Of a stretch of DNA of 64,000 nucleotides, positions 40,447 to 48,605 are shown one piece after another (position 1 is the first letter of the stretch; each line of letters begins with the position of its first letter). A model generated the notes under the pieces. The model did no database searches, had not been told where the DNA came from, and worked only from the letters and a program-made list of their open reading frames with translations. Source of the stretch: Ktedonobacter robiniae (lineage in GTDB: Bacteria; Chloroflexota; Ktedonobacteria; Ktedonobacterales; Ktedonobacteraceae); the NCBI RefSeq assembly GCF_016587375.1, contig NZ_BNJG01000001.1, forward strand, positions 2,294,001 through 2,358,000, written 5' to 3'. The translations under genes and the position numbers were made by a program.

Positions 40447-40878
40447 CTAATGGAGCGAATAGTAGTAGGTAATTGCCAGGCTATTGGCGACCTTGGCCAT
40501 AATGGCACGCATATCGGCGTCATGCAGACGGCAGATGGCATACTGGTCCGCCATGAGACTGCGCAAGACAGGATACATCAGCTCAGTCTTCACCAGGCTA
40601 TCGGTATCAAGGAGGGGATAGTCACGCTTGAGAAGAAGATGGTGGTAGGGGCGCAACTTGCCACGATATGAAGTCAAGGCAACAACGTTGATCGCCCCGG
40701 CGTGACGACAAAAAGGTTCAGCGGATACCACAAGTGCGGGATGCCAATCGAGAATACGCTTCTCCTCAATACCAGGAGGCAGCGAGGGATAACCAAAGTT
40801 CACCCAATAGACCATGCCAAACTGCACAGGCGTTTGATAGGTCAACTCTTCCGGTGCAAGGTCAGGTGGATGGGGCAT
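40447..40878 (-). CDS. MazF/PemK-like growth inhibitor family protein
   Basis: 143 residues. The pattern fits the MazF/PemK fold: GMVYWVNFGYP at the N-terminus, HPALVVSAEP, INVVALTSYRGKLRPYHHLL, then DSLVKTELMYPVLRSLM and a C-terminal helix MRAIMAKVANSLA. The family are sequence-specific mRNA endoribonucleases acting as toxins. The loop following VNFGYP is longer than usual and starts with IEEKRILDW. No ribosome site is obvious for the ATG at 40878, so the start may be further in. No classic antitoxin overlaps it; the small gene at 41025 is the only upstream neighbour on the same strand. Confidence 0.65.
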   Translation of the reverse strand: MPHPPDLAPEELTYQTPVQFGMVYWVNFGYPSLPPGIEEKRILDWHPALVVSAEPFCRHAGAINVVALTSYRGKLRPYHHLLLKRDYPLLDTDSLVKTELMYPVLRSLMADQYAICRLHDADMRAIMAKVANSLAITYYYSLH

Positions 40879-40944
40879 AGCTTATTCTACTTGTACTTTT
40901 TCTAGCTAAACGAACATTCTCGACAAACAATGATAAATCTTATT

Positions 40945-41014
40945 CCGAACCCCATCCCCATTTGGGGACAAGCCTTCACTGGCGTGTCTAGCGCTTCGCG
41001 CTCAGGGTTTTCGG
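40945..41014 (-). repeat. REP-like dispersed element, family A, copy 3
   Basis: About 70 bp bounded by CCGAACCC and GGGTTTTCGG. On the minus strand it reads CTGAGCGCGAAGCGCTAG then ACACGCCAGTG, matching copy 1, and adds a CCCCATTTGGGG-type inner hairpin. Confidence 0.7.
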
Positions 41015-41024
41015 ATCAGAAGTA

Positions 41025-41249
41025 CTATGGGCGGGCTAAAGCGACGGGTGCAAACGTTACTGCTTCATTAGGCTCCAACTGGCTCTGAAAGCAGGCGGCG
41101 GTGAGGGACCAGGAACGTGCTACAAGACCTAAGCGCTCCTCGCGTTCGTCCTGACTCTCTTCTTGCAGGGCAAGAGCTATGAGTTCCATTTCCTTTTGAT
41201 ACTGTTCCATGAGAAAGGAAGAACGACTGAAGTCACAATTCGTTGCCAT
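41025..41249 (-). CDS. Small hypothetical protein
   Basis: 74 residues, with a helical, acidic middle (EQYQKEMELIALALQEESQD). GAGG lies 9 bp before the ATG. Not a recognised family. It is on the same strand as, and upstream of, the MazF-like gene but separated from it by 146 bp that include a REP-like element, so an antitoxin role is only a possibility. Confidence 0.45.
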   Translation of the reverse strand: MATNCDFSRSSFLMEQYQKEMELIALALQEESQDEREERLGLVARSWSLTAACFQSQLEPNEAVTFAPVALARP

Positions 41250-41750
41250 AGCACTTTACCTCATAATTCCAAGTCATAATGCCAGTCGAAACCAGCCAAC
41301 GACAAACTAACCGGCTGTGTTACTACTGGTTAGTGGATGACTAAGGATAACTGCGGAAGGAATAAAAGAATTTTCTCCAACGTTGGGAATTATACCAGCA
41401 AATTGAGCAAGAAGCAATGCTTTTGCCTCTTATTTTTTAAAATTTGCTTAGAAATACTTTACAAATTCCTTACGTTTTCGTGCTCATTCTCTCCCTCTCC
41501 TGACACACATTGGCTCCTTTTGGAGCCAGAGATAGGCCGGGTCGTGTATGTCCCTCCTCTCACCCGTTCTTCCTACATAGATCGAAGAACGTTCGCTATA
41601 AGAGGAAGAGGTGACCTTATTGCAGTAGCGCCGAGCGTGCTTTCACACCCACTCTTCTCTTTTTTCGTGGCGGTATTCTCCCCTACTTTGTTTATAACTC
41701 CGGCCTCATAACGAATTTTTTAAATCTTGGCAGAACTGATAAAAAAGTGC
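41250..41750. other. Intergenic region upstream of the tRNA-tuf block
   Basis: About 500 bp. A 124-codon open frame (41337-41711) is not supported: it has no ribosome site and an implausible composition. I see only AT-rich sequence and small imperfect repeats such as TCGAAGAACGTTCG near 41582. Confidence 0.45.
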
Positions 41751-41779
41751 TTGACATCGCTATGAGGGTCGGCTATAAT
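41751..41779 (+). promoter_or_regulatory. Perfect-consensus sigma70 promoter for the tRNA-tuf operon
   Basis: TTGACA (41751-41756) and TATAAT (41774-41779) separated by 17 bp, about 75 bp before tRNA-Tyr. Both hexamers match consensus exactly, as expected for a stable-RNA promoter. Confidence 0.9.
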
Positions 41780-41862
41780 ACGTCACGTCGACCGGTTCAG
41801 AATGACGGCGACAAAACGGTGTGATTTCTAGGGATAATTCCTAATAGAGAGTGACACCACCT

Positions 41863-41946
41863 GGGCAGTTACCAAAGTGGCCAACTGGGACTGACTGTAA
41901 ATCAGTTGCGAAAGCTTCGGAGGTTCGAATCCTCCACTGCCCACCA
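41863..41946 (+). tRNA. tRNA-Tyr (GTA)
   Basis: Acceptor GGGCAGT pairs with ACTGCCC, discriminator A, CCA encoded. Anticodon stem ACTGA/TCAGT with loop CTGTAAA gives anticodon GTA. A long variable arm (GCGAAAGCTTC) is present, as bacterial tRNA-Tyr requires, and the T loop TTCGAAT is standard. Confidence 0.95.
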
Positions 41947-41971
41947 AGTCAGACCTCTCCTGGTCTGTCTA

Positions 41972-42043
41972 GCCCGTGTGGCGCAGGGGTAGCGCACATT
42001 CTTGGTAAGAATGAGGCCATGGGTTCAAATCCCATCACGGGCT
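41972..42043 (+). tRNA. tRNA-Thr (GGT)
   Basis: Acceptor GCCCGTG pairs with CACGGGC, discriminator T; CCA is not encoded (CCG follows). The anticodon loop TTGGTAA gives GGT, for threonine. The T loop TTCAAAT is standard. It follows tRNA-Tyr by 25 bp and precedes tuf, the classical order. Confidence 0.95.
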
Positions 42044-42288
42044 CCGTGGTTTCTAGATGAAACCGCCGGGCACTTCCGCAGCGCTTTCATCTTTATAAGA
42101 TTCCGCGTGAACGTACTAAAAGCTTTTGCTGCCGTCTTCTGAATTGATCAACCATTCCCTTCCCGTTGGTAGAATAAATAGGAAGATATTTTCCAAGGAA
42201 TGCGATCAAATATCAGGGGGCGGCTGCTGCATGTTTACACCCATTGCTATCTGATCGCAAGAGGATTGCAAAGGAGCCTCATTAGGAA

Positions 42289-43494
42289 ATGGCAAAGCAG
42301 AAGTTCGAGCGTACAAAACCTCACGTTAACGTGGGTACGATTGGTCACATCGACCACGGCAAGACGACCCTGACCGCGGCCATCACCAAGACCCTGGCTG
42401 CCGCTCAGCTTGCTAAGTACACGGCCTTCGACCAGATCGACAAGGCCCCCGAGGAGCGCGAGCGTGGTATTACCATCTCGATCGCGCACCTGGAGTACCA
42501 GACCGAGAAGCGCCACTACGCTCACGTGGACTGCCCCGGTCACGCTGACTACATCAAGAACATGATCACCGGTGCCGCCCAGATGGACGGCGCGATCCTG
42601 GTCGTGAGTGCTCCTGATGGTCCTATGCCTCAGACGCGCGAGCACGTCCTGCTGGCACAGCAGGTTGAGGTTCCCGCGATGGTGGTCTTCCTCAACAAAT
42701 GCGACATGATGGAAGACGAGGAGCTGCTCGAGCTGGTCGAGCTGGAAGTGCGGGAGTTGCTCTCGAAGTACCAGTTCCCTGGCGACGATGTTCCTATCAT
42801 CCGCGGTTCGGCGCTCAAAGCTCTGGAGAGCAAGGGCGACCTCTCGCGCAACGACGAGGCAGCCAAGTGCATCTGGGAGCTGATGGATGCGGTGGACTCC
42901 TACATCCCCACGCCTCCTCGCGCGACCGACAAGCCGTTCCTGATGCCAGTGGAAGACGTCTTTGGCATTAAGGGTCGCGGTACCGTGGCCACGGGTCGTA
43001 TCGAGCGTGGTATCGTCAAAGTTGGCGAGAACATCGAGATCATTGGTATGAAGGAAGAGACCCGCACCGTGGTTGTCACAGGTGTGGAGATGTTCCAGAA
43101 GACGCTGGATGAGGGCCAGGCAGGTGACAACGTTGGTTGTCTGTTGCGTGGTGTTGAGCGTACGGACATCGAGCGCGGCCAGGTGCTGGCCAAGCCGGGC
43201 TCGATCAAGCCGCATAAGAACTTCCTGGCGCAGGTTTACGTCCTCTCGAAAGAAGAGGGTGGCCGCCATACGCCATTCTTCAACGGCTATCGCCCTCAGT
43301 TCTACGTTCGTACCACGGACGTGACGGGATCGATCAAGCTGCCCGAAGGCGTGGAGATGGTTATGCCTGGCGACAACATTGAGATGACGGTCGAGTTGAT
43401 CCAGCCGGTCGCGATGGAAGAGGGCGTGAAGTTCGCCATCCGCGAAGGCGGTCGTACCGTCGGTGCTGGCATCTGCACCAAGGTTCTTGCATAA
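42289..43494 (+). CDS. tuf: Elongation factor Tu
   Basis: 401 residues, GTPase that delivers aminoacyl-tRNA to the ribosome. G motifs: [10 protein letters not shown] (P loop), DCPGHADY (G3) and NKCDM (G4). Effector region [15 protein letters not shown]. Domains 2 and 3 are intact and it ends with the typical [20 protein letters not shown] and AGGAA lie before the ATG. Codon use is strongly biased to C/G-ending codons, as for highly expressed genes. It is co-transcribed with the tRNAs upstream; a 245-bp leader separates them. Confidence 0.98.
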   Translation: MAKQKFERTKPHVNVGTIGHIDHGKTTLTAAITKTLAAAQLAKYTAFDQIDKAPEERERGITISIAHLEYQTEKRHYAHVDCPGHADYIKNMITGAAQMDGAILVVSAPDGPMPQTREHVLLAQQVEVPAMVVFLNKCDMMEDEELLELVELEVRELLSKYQFPGDDVPIIRGSALKALESKGDLSRNDEAAKCIWELMDAVDSYIPTPPRATDKPFLMPVEDVFGIKGRGTVATGRIERGIVKVGENIEIIGMKEETRTVVVTGVEMFQKTLDEGQAGDNVGCLLRGVERTDIERGQVLAKPGSIKPHKNFLAQVYVLSKEEGGRHTPFFNGYRPQFYVRTTDVTGSIKLPEGVEMVMPGDNIEMTVELIQPVAMEEGVKFAIREGGRTVGAGICTKVLA

Positions 43495-43615
43495 GATCAA
43501 TTGGTTGTAAACGCATGGGCGCTCCAGCAGCAATGCATGTTGCGCCCATGTTCTTTCGCAAACAAAGCAGATTCAGTGCATCCTCTGCAAGCCAGGCAAC
43601 AAAACGGAGAAAATC

Positions 43616-43783
43616 ATGGCTAAAGGCAAAGAAAATCGCATTGTGGTCACGTTGGCTTGCACAACCTGCAAGAGCCGCAACTATACCACTGAGAAAAACA
43701 AGAAAAACAATCCCGACCGTATGGAACTGCGCAAGTTCTGCACGACTTGCCGGGAACATGTGCCCCACCGCGAGACCAAGTAA
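43616..43783 (+). CDS. rpmG: 50S ribosomal protein L33
   Basis: 55 residues, too short for simple ORF filters. It reads [20 protein letters not shown] and then [10 protein letters not shown], with two CxxC pairs (CTTCKS, CTTCRE) that would bind zinc, the Cys-plus form of L33. ACGGAG lies upstream of the ATG. It sits between tuf and secE, the common position in Gram-positive-type bacteria. Confidence 0.95.
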   Translation: MAKGKENRIVVTLACTTCKSRNYTTEKNKKNNPDRMELRKFCTTCREHVPHRETK

Positions 43784-43858
43784 GATAGTAGAGTATGTGT
43801 AGGTTAGCACCTATGCTAGCGCGCATGTACAGTTGCTACTGATCGAGAAAGGCTGAAC

Positions 43859-44242
43859 GTGGCAAACAAGATGGCCGAGAAAAAAAGAAATACTAGCCGG
43901 AGTCAGATGGCTGAGGCGAAGGTGAGCGGTAGGGAGAAAGAACAGCCAGTTAAGAGCAATAAAACACCCGTGACAACAAAGGTAGCTACTCGTGATCGTG
44001 GCAAAACCACGCGTCGCGAGCAGAGAGGCAATTCTACGTGGGCCCGCTTCCGTAATACTGCCTTTGGTGGTTTTGTTGTTGACTCTTATTACGAACTCCG
44101 CCACAAGGTGACATGGCCCACCTTTGAGCAAGCTCGCAACATGACTATCGCTGTTATCGTCATTTCTTTAGCGGTTGGGTTGTTTCTGGGGTTGGTTGAC
44201 CTGGGTTTGAATCAAATTTTTGTGCTTATTAACGGTAAATAG
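43859..44242 (+). CDS. secE: Preprotein translocase subunit SecE
   Basis: 127 residues from GTG (AGAAAGG 6 bp upstream). A Lys/Arg/Thr-rich N-terminal extension of about 70 residues precedes the conserved SecE core ELRHKVTWPTFEQARNMT and one membrane helix (IAVIVISLAVGLFLGLVDLG). It clamps SecY in the Sec translocon. Placed before nusG as usual. Confidence 0.95.
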   Translation: MANKMAEKKRNTSRSQMAEAKVSGREKEQPVKSNKTPVTTKVATRDRGKTTRREQRGNSTWARFRNTAFGGFVVDSYYELRHKVTWPTFEQARNMTIAVIVISLAVGLFLGLVDLGLNQIFVLINGK

Positions 44243-44274
44243 CTTCGTCACCTGGCGACCAGAAGGGGAGAGCC

Positions 44275-44865
44275 GTGTTTACTGAACATACCAGCGAGAA
44301 TGACCAGCCAGATACTAATGCCGGTGCTACTACCGAAGAGCGTGCCTGGTTTGCGATTCATACTTATTCCGGCTACGAAAACAAGGTGCGTAGTCACCTT
44401 GAAGCTCGTATTGCTTCCATGGATATGCGTGGAAAGATTTTCCGCGTCATTGTGCCCATGGAGGAAGAAGTTGAAATCAAGCAGGGCCAGCGCCGTACGG
44501 TGCAGCGCAAGGTCTTCCCTGGCTACGTGCTCGTGGAAATGATCATGAGCGACGAGGCCTGGTATGTGGTGAGAAATACACCCGGCGTCACGAGCTTTGT
44601 CGGTTCTGGTAATAAGCCTGTGCCCCTGCAAGAGCATGAGGTCAAAACGATCTTGAAGCAGGTCACAAAAGAGACTGAGAAACCCAAGGCCAAAATCAGT
44701 TTTTCCAAAGGTCAGAGTGTTCGCGTTGTCGATGGACCCTTTGCGGATTTCATCGGTACGGTCAGTGATCTCAATATGGATCGTAATAAGGTCACTGTAC
44801 TGGTCTCTTTCTTCGGTCGCGAAACGCCTGTAATTTTGGACTTTTTACAGGTCGAGAAGATTTAG
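44275..44865 (+). CDS. nusG: Transcription antitermination factor NusG
   Basis: 196 residues from GTG (AAGGGGAG 4 bp upstream). NGN domain (AWFAIHTYSGYENKVRSHLE, FPGYVLVEM, VRNTPGVTSFVG) and KOW domain (GQSVRVVDGPFADFIGTVSD). It binds RNA polymerase and couples transcription with translation or Rho. Length is normal. The REP-like element copy 2 follows. Confidence 0.96.
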   Translation: MFTEHTSENDQPDTNAGATTEERAWFAIHTYSGYENKVRSHLEARIASMDMRGKIFRVIVPMEEEVEIKQGQRRTVQRKVFPGYVLVEMIMSDEAWYVVRNTPGVTSFVGSGNKPVPLQEHEVKTILKQVTKETEKPKAKISFSKGQSVRVVDGPFADFIGTVSDLNMDRNKVTVLVSFFGRETPVILDFLQVEKI

Positions 44866-44873
44866 GTGCCTCT

Positions 44874-44923
44874 CGAAAACCTGAGCGCGCAAGCGCTAGT
44901 CGCGAGAGCGGCGTTGGTTTTCG
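44874..44923 (+). repeat. REP-like dispersed element, family A, copy 2
   Basis: About 50 bp with terminal CGAAAACC/GGTTTTCG and the core CTGAGCGCGCAAGCGCTAG followed by GGCGTTGG. It lies inside the ribosomal operon between nusG and rplK. Confidence 0.7.
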
Positions 44924-45004
44924 TATAAGGAGGTTGTCCCTTGTGGGCAACTAAATCAGCAGGCCGTTCATTCATAGGTAATTCTTGAGGAGTTGACATA
45001 GGTT

Positions 45005-45427
45005 ATGGCAAAGCGTATTAAAGCTGTCGTTCGCCTACAGATTCCGGCGGGCAAGGCAAACCCGGCGCCCCCAATTGGTACAGCGCTCGGTCCTCACGGC
45101 GTCAATATTATGATGTTCTGTAAGGAGTACAACGCGCGTACCCAGGATAAGGCTGGCATGATTATCCCAGCTGAAATCACCATTTACGAGGACCGCTCGT
45201 TTACATTCGTAATCAAGACTCCGCCTGTCTCCTATCTGCTGAAGAGTGCAGCAGGCGTCGAGAAAGGTTCCGCGGTTCCCAATAAGACCAAAAACGGCTC
45301 GATTACGCGTGAGAAGCTCCGCGAGATCGCCGAGTTGAAGATGGTAGACCTTAACGTAAACAGTGTCGAGGCGGCTGAGCGCACCATTGAAGGTACCGCC
45401 CGCAGCATGGGTATCACCATCGGTTAG
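45005..45427 (+). CDS. rplK: 50S ribosomal protein L11
   Basis: 140 residues. Typical sequence: [20 protein letters not shown], then [14 protein letters not shown], and the rRNA-binding C-terminal part ending [11 protein letters not shown]. It forms the GTPase-associated region with L10/L12. GAGGAG precedes the start. Confidence 0.97.
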   Translation: MAKRIKAVVRLQIPAGKANPAPPIGTALGPHGVNIMMFCKEYNARTQDKAGMIIPAEITIYEDRSFTFVIKTPPVSYLLKSAAGVEKGSAVPNKTKNGSITREKLREIAELKMVDLNVNSVEAAERTIEGTARSMGITIG

Positions 45428-45509
45428 TTCACGATTCACTACCCATCGTAGACTAAGCATTGGCCCGAAAGTCACTGCGGTTGTAGCCTCAAGGAGGGCT
45501 TAAAAGAAT

Positions 45510-46220
45510 ATGGCAATCAAAAGGCATGGCAAGAAGTACTTGGAGGTCAGCAAGCTCCTGGAAGCGGAGAAGCTGTACGAGCCCAAGGAAGCTGTCGAAC
45601 TCCTCAAGAAACTAAATTACGTTAAATTCGATCCGACCGTCGAGGTCCATATGAAGCTTGGCGTCGATCCCCGCCACGCTGATCAGATGGTTCGCGGCGT
45701 CGCGATGCTTCCCGCTGGCACCGGTAAAGAAGTCAAGGTGCTGGTTTTCGCCCAGGGCGAAAAAGTCAGTGAGGCCGAGACCGCTGGCGCGGATTTTGTT
45801 GGCCTCGATGACCTGATCAAGCAGATCGAGGGCGATTGGCTCGGCTTTGACGTCGCCATCGCTACCCCCGATGTCATGGGTAAAGTTGGCCGTCTCGGTA
45901 AGAAACTTGGTCCCCGTGGCTTGATGCCCAGCCCAAAAGCTGGTACAATCACTTTTGACCTCGCTAAGACGATCCGCGAAGTCAAAGCTGGCCGCGTAGA
46001 GTTCAAAGTCGACAAGACCTCGCTCCTGCACATCCCTGCTGGTAAGTTGTCGTTCAGCGAAGATGCGCTGATGTCGAACATTACATCGGTGATCGACGCA
46101 GTCGTACGTGCCCGCCCATCTGGCGCGAAGGGCACCTATGTGAAGAGCGTAGTCCTTACGTCGACGATGTCGCCCAGCATTCGCCTGGACATCCCGACCG
46201 CCCTGGCGCTCAAACCTTAA
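45510..46220 (+). CDS. rplA: 50S ribosomal protein L1
   Basis: 236 residues. Signatures: AVELLKKLNYVKFDPTVEVH near the N-terminus, KVGRLGKKLGPRGLMPSPKA and GTITFD. It binds 23S rRNA at the L1 stalk and often represses its own operon. AAGGAGG lies 12 bp before the ATG. Confidence 0.97.
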   Translation: MAIKRHGKKYLEVSKLLEAEKLYEPKEAVELLKKLNYVKFDPTVEVHMKLGVDPRHADQMVRGVAMLPAGTGKEVKVLVFAQGEKVSEAETAGADFVGLDDLIKQIEGDWLGFDVAIATPDVMGKVGRLGKKLGPRGLMPSPKAGTITFDLAKTIREVKAGRVEFKVDKTSLLHIPAGKLSFSEDALMSNITSVIDAVVRARPSGAKGTYVKSVVLTSTMSPSIRLDIPTALALKP

Positions 46221-46488
46221 CAGACAAAAAGATACTTCGCAACCGAAGACCGCAAGCACACGTGCTGTGTTGAAATGATGCCCCTGGCATCGGCTTGCCG
46301 AGGATTGCGCGTCTCCATGAAGATTCTCCATGCGTACTCGCTACGTGTGCGCCTGAATTCATGCCGAGAAATACGCGGCTTTCCTCACGCCTTCGGTTGC
46401 ATCCCGAAGGCTTTTTTCATGCCTCGCGCGAATATCTCGCAAGGCGTTTAAAAGATAAAACATTTTTTAGGAAAGGAGGGAGAGCAAC
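46221..46488 (+). promoter_or_regulatory. Probable L10 leader with attenuator ahead of rplJ
   Basis: 268-bp structured gap between rplA and rplJ. It includes an intrinsic terminator inside the leader: GCCTTCGG (46389-46396) and CCGAAGGC (46404-46411) followed by T6 (46412-46417). In Bacillus, the L10(L12)4 complex controls rplJL by attenuation at this location. Here it is inferred from position and the terminator; the protein-binding fold was not modelled. Confidence 0.6.
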
Positions 46489-47025
46489 ATGCCAACGCAA
46501 GCAAAGGCTCAGATGATCGAGGAGTTAACCGATAAGCTGGGTCGTGCGACGATTGCTATCCTGGTTCAAACTCAGGGTCTCTCGGTCAAAGACATGAACG
46601 ACCTGCGCAAAAAGATGCGCGCCGCCAATGTCGAGTTCCAGATCGCTAAGAATACCCTGTTGCGTATCGCGAGCGAGCGCAACAACATGAATGAGCTCGA
46701 TACGAGCATCTTCAATGGTCAGACCGCCGTCGCTTTCGGTTTCGACGACGAGGTAGCAGCCGCTAAGGCCGTCGTTGATTATACCGGCAACTCCAAGGTT
46801 GTCGTCCTTAAGTCTGGCATCCTGGGTGGCCGCACGCTGTCTTCCGAGCAAGTTGAAGGCATCGGCAAGATCAGGGGTGGCAAAAACCAGACCAAGGCTG
46901 AGGTAGTGGGCACCATTCAGGGTCCGCTGTCCAATGTGTATGGCTTAATTAGCGCTCCCATGCGCGAACTGTGCTATGTCCTACAGGGTCGTGCTGATCA
47001 ACTCGGTGGAGCTTCCGCCGAATAA
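46489..47025 (+). CDS. rplJ: 50S ribosomal protein L10
   Basis: 178 residues. QMIEELTDKLGRATIAILVQ at the N-terminus, DMNDLRKKMRAANVEFQIAK, and a C-terminal helix that carries L7/L12 dimers. GGAAAGGAGGGAG precedes the ATG. It forms the stalk base with L11. Confidence 0.96.
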   Translation: MPTQAKAQMIEELTDKLGRATIAILVQTQGLSVKDMNDLRKKMRAANVEFQIAKNTLLRIASERNNMNELDTSIFNGQTAVAFGFDDEVAAAKAVVDYTGNSKVVVLKSGILGGRTLSSEQVEGIGKIRGGKNQTKAEVVGTIQGPLSNVYGLISAPMRELCYVLQGRADQLGGASAE

Positions 47026-47073
47026 AACTGTGTATTCAATGCATGTCTATGTGCATATCTAGGAGGAACGATC

Positions 47074-47451
47074 ATGTCCGTTGAGACAATCATTGCTGAT
47101 ATCGAGAAGTTGAACGTCCTTGAGCTCGTCGAGCTGAGCAAGACTCTTCAGGATAAGTGGGGCGTCAGCGCTGCTCCCGCCGCCGTGGCTGTTGCCGCTG
47201 CTCCTACCGAGGCCACCGCTGCTCCTGTTATTGAAGAGAAGACCGAGTTCGACGCCGTCCTGACCGAGGTTGGCGCCAACAAGATCAACGTCATTAAGGT
47301 TGTTCGCGAACTGACCGGCCTGGGTCTCAAAGAGGCGAAGGCTGTCGTCGACGAGGCTCCTAAGCCCGTTAAAGAGGCTGTCTCCAAGGAAGAGGCCGAG
47401 CGCATCGCCGCGAAGCTTGCCGAGGTTGGCGCGAAAGTCACCATTAAGTAG
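47074..47451 (+). CDS. rplL: 50S ribosomal protein L7/L12
   Basis: 125 residues. N-terminal dimerisation part ([20 protein letters not shown]), Ala-rich hinge, and C-terminal factor-binding domain ([30 protein letters not shown]). AGGAGG precedes the ATG. A terminator hairpin follows, and rpoB does not follow in this genome. Confidence 0.97.
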   Translation: MSVETIIADIEKLNVLELVELSKTLQDKWGVSAAPAAVAVAAAPTEATAAPVIEEKTEFDAVLTEVGANKINVIKVVRELTGLGLKEAKAVVDEAPKPVKEAVSKEEAERIAAKLAEVGAKVTIK

Positions 47452-47497
47452 CTTTTAAGTAAGTAACTTAAGTGACTGTCCCCTTCGATACCGAAGC

Positions 47498-47529
47498 GAG
47501 ACAGGGAAGCTTCTACGTTTCCCTGTCTC
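47498..47529 (+). terminator. Hairpin after rplL
   Basis: GAGACAGGGAA (47498-47508) pairs with TTCCCTGTCTC (47519-47529), loop 10 bases, followed by pyrimidine-rich sequence. It closes the secE-rplL operon. Confidence 0.65.
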
Positions 47530-47725
47530 CTCTCCGACTTTGAAGGCGTGCTCTTAATCTTCCCCACCCTCCCGGTAGGGAGGTTCTGGCCCCATCTTGC
47601 TGGAAAAACCCTCTAGCTTGTATGTCTACACACGATCTTCCTGAACAGCTTTCGATACAATACACCTATACACAACACGAACAACAACGACACAACCCAA
47701 AAGCTGATCTGGGGGACGCCTTTCG

Positions 47726-47754
47726 TTGCGCCCTCCGGTGATCCATGTTATAAT
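47726..47754 (+). promoter_or_regulatory. Sigma70-type promoter for rpsO
   Basis: TTGCGC (47726-47731), 17-bp spacer, TATAAT (47749-47754), about 55 bp before the rpsO start. Confidence 0.6.
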
Positions 47755-47809
47755 GCTGAAAGATCTTACGTCTTTCCCAACTTTTCCTAGTAGGAGGTGA
47801 GTTAGAAGC

Positions 47810-48079
47810 GTGGCTTTGACAGTTGAAGAGAAATCACAAATTATTGCTGATTCCCGCGTCCATGAGACCGATACTGGTTCGCCCGAAGTTCAGGTAACTA
47901 TCCTGACTTCCCGCATTCTGAGCTTGACTGAGCATCTCAAGGTGCATAAGCATGATGTCCATTCACGCCGTGGCCTGAGAATTATGGTTGGTCAGCGTCG
48001 GCGTCTGCTTGCATATCTGAGCAAGAAAAGTCCAGAGCGCTATCGCGCCCTGATCCAAAAATTGGGCCTACGCCGCTAA
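47810..48079 (+). CDS. rpsO: 30S ribosomal protein S15
   Basis: 89 residues from GTG, with AGGAGGTGA just upstream. Conserved [16 protein letters not shown] and [18 protein letters not shown]. It binds 16S rRNA early in assembly of the small subunit. It precedes pnp as in most bacteria. Confidence 0.97.
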   Translation: MALTVEEKSQIIADSRVHETDTGSPEVQVTILTSRILSLTEHLKVHKHDVHSRRGLRIMVGQRRRLLAYLSKKSPERYRALIQKLGLRR

Positions 48080-48605
48080 AACGGTATCGCGAAAGCCGTT
48101 GGGCTACAATTAATGCGGTCGGCGCAATCCTGGCGTACGCCTTTGCGTTCGCCCGACCGCTGCACCTTTTCCAAGAGTTCACAGGGATAGGGAGTGTCCC
48201 ACAGATGTTGCTATTCCCACTGGATAAGCAGGCATCCTATAAAAAGCTCCCGGTTGTGTTTGCGAGGTCGCAAGTATTACTAAGTATTGCTCCTCAAGGT
48301 TGTTCGTGTGTCATTGGTGTTTACGAAGGAAGCTAGAGACGAAGGAACGAGCGAAGACGATAGGCAGAAGAGGGTTTTATTCTCCACACAGCAAGTAATA
48401 AATCAGCACGCAACGCACTGCTAGAGCGAAGACGATGTTTTGAAGCCAGTTGCAGCTATGTTTGCGAAAAAAAGGACATTTCAAAGAGCAGTGATCCGCA
48501 CCCAGGTTATAACGAGAGATGGGCCGGCAAGACTTCAGACCCCTCCTGAGGAGCTTTAACACACTTTCGCGTTTTAGGTATTAGGGTGCATTAGTCGGAG
48601 GAAAT
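48080..48605. other. Long rpsO-pnp intergenic region with hairpin
   Basis: 526 bp. A compound hairpin pairs GCGGTCGG (48115-48122) with CCGACCGC (48153-48160), with CGCAA/TTGCG inside, followed by CTTTTCC; it may be the rpsO terminator. The other 440 bp form the pnp leader, a place where PNPase usually regulates itself. No gene is seen; a 61-codon antisense frame has no support. Confidence 0.5.

Noticed and set aside
41337..41711. 124-codon plus-strand frame
   Set aside because: No ribosome binding site, rich in Phe, Ser and Cys without a pattern, and ends just before the tRNA-tuf promoter.
42247..43533. 428-codon frame antisense to EF-Tu
   Set aside because: Mirror of the strongly biased tuf codons; its His/Asp/Arg-rich sequence resembles no protein.
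43495..43615. tRNA-Trp between tuf and secE, where it often lies
   Set aside because: No cloverleaf can be drawn in the gaps between tuf, rpmG and secE.
48377..48562. 61-codon minus-strand frame in the pnp leader
   Set aside because: No ribosome site or recognisable sequence; the region is better read as an untranslated leader.
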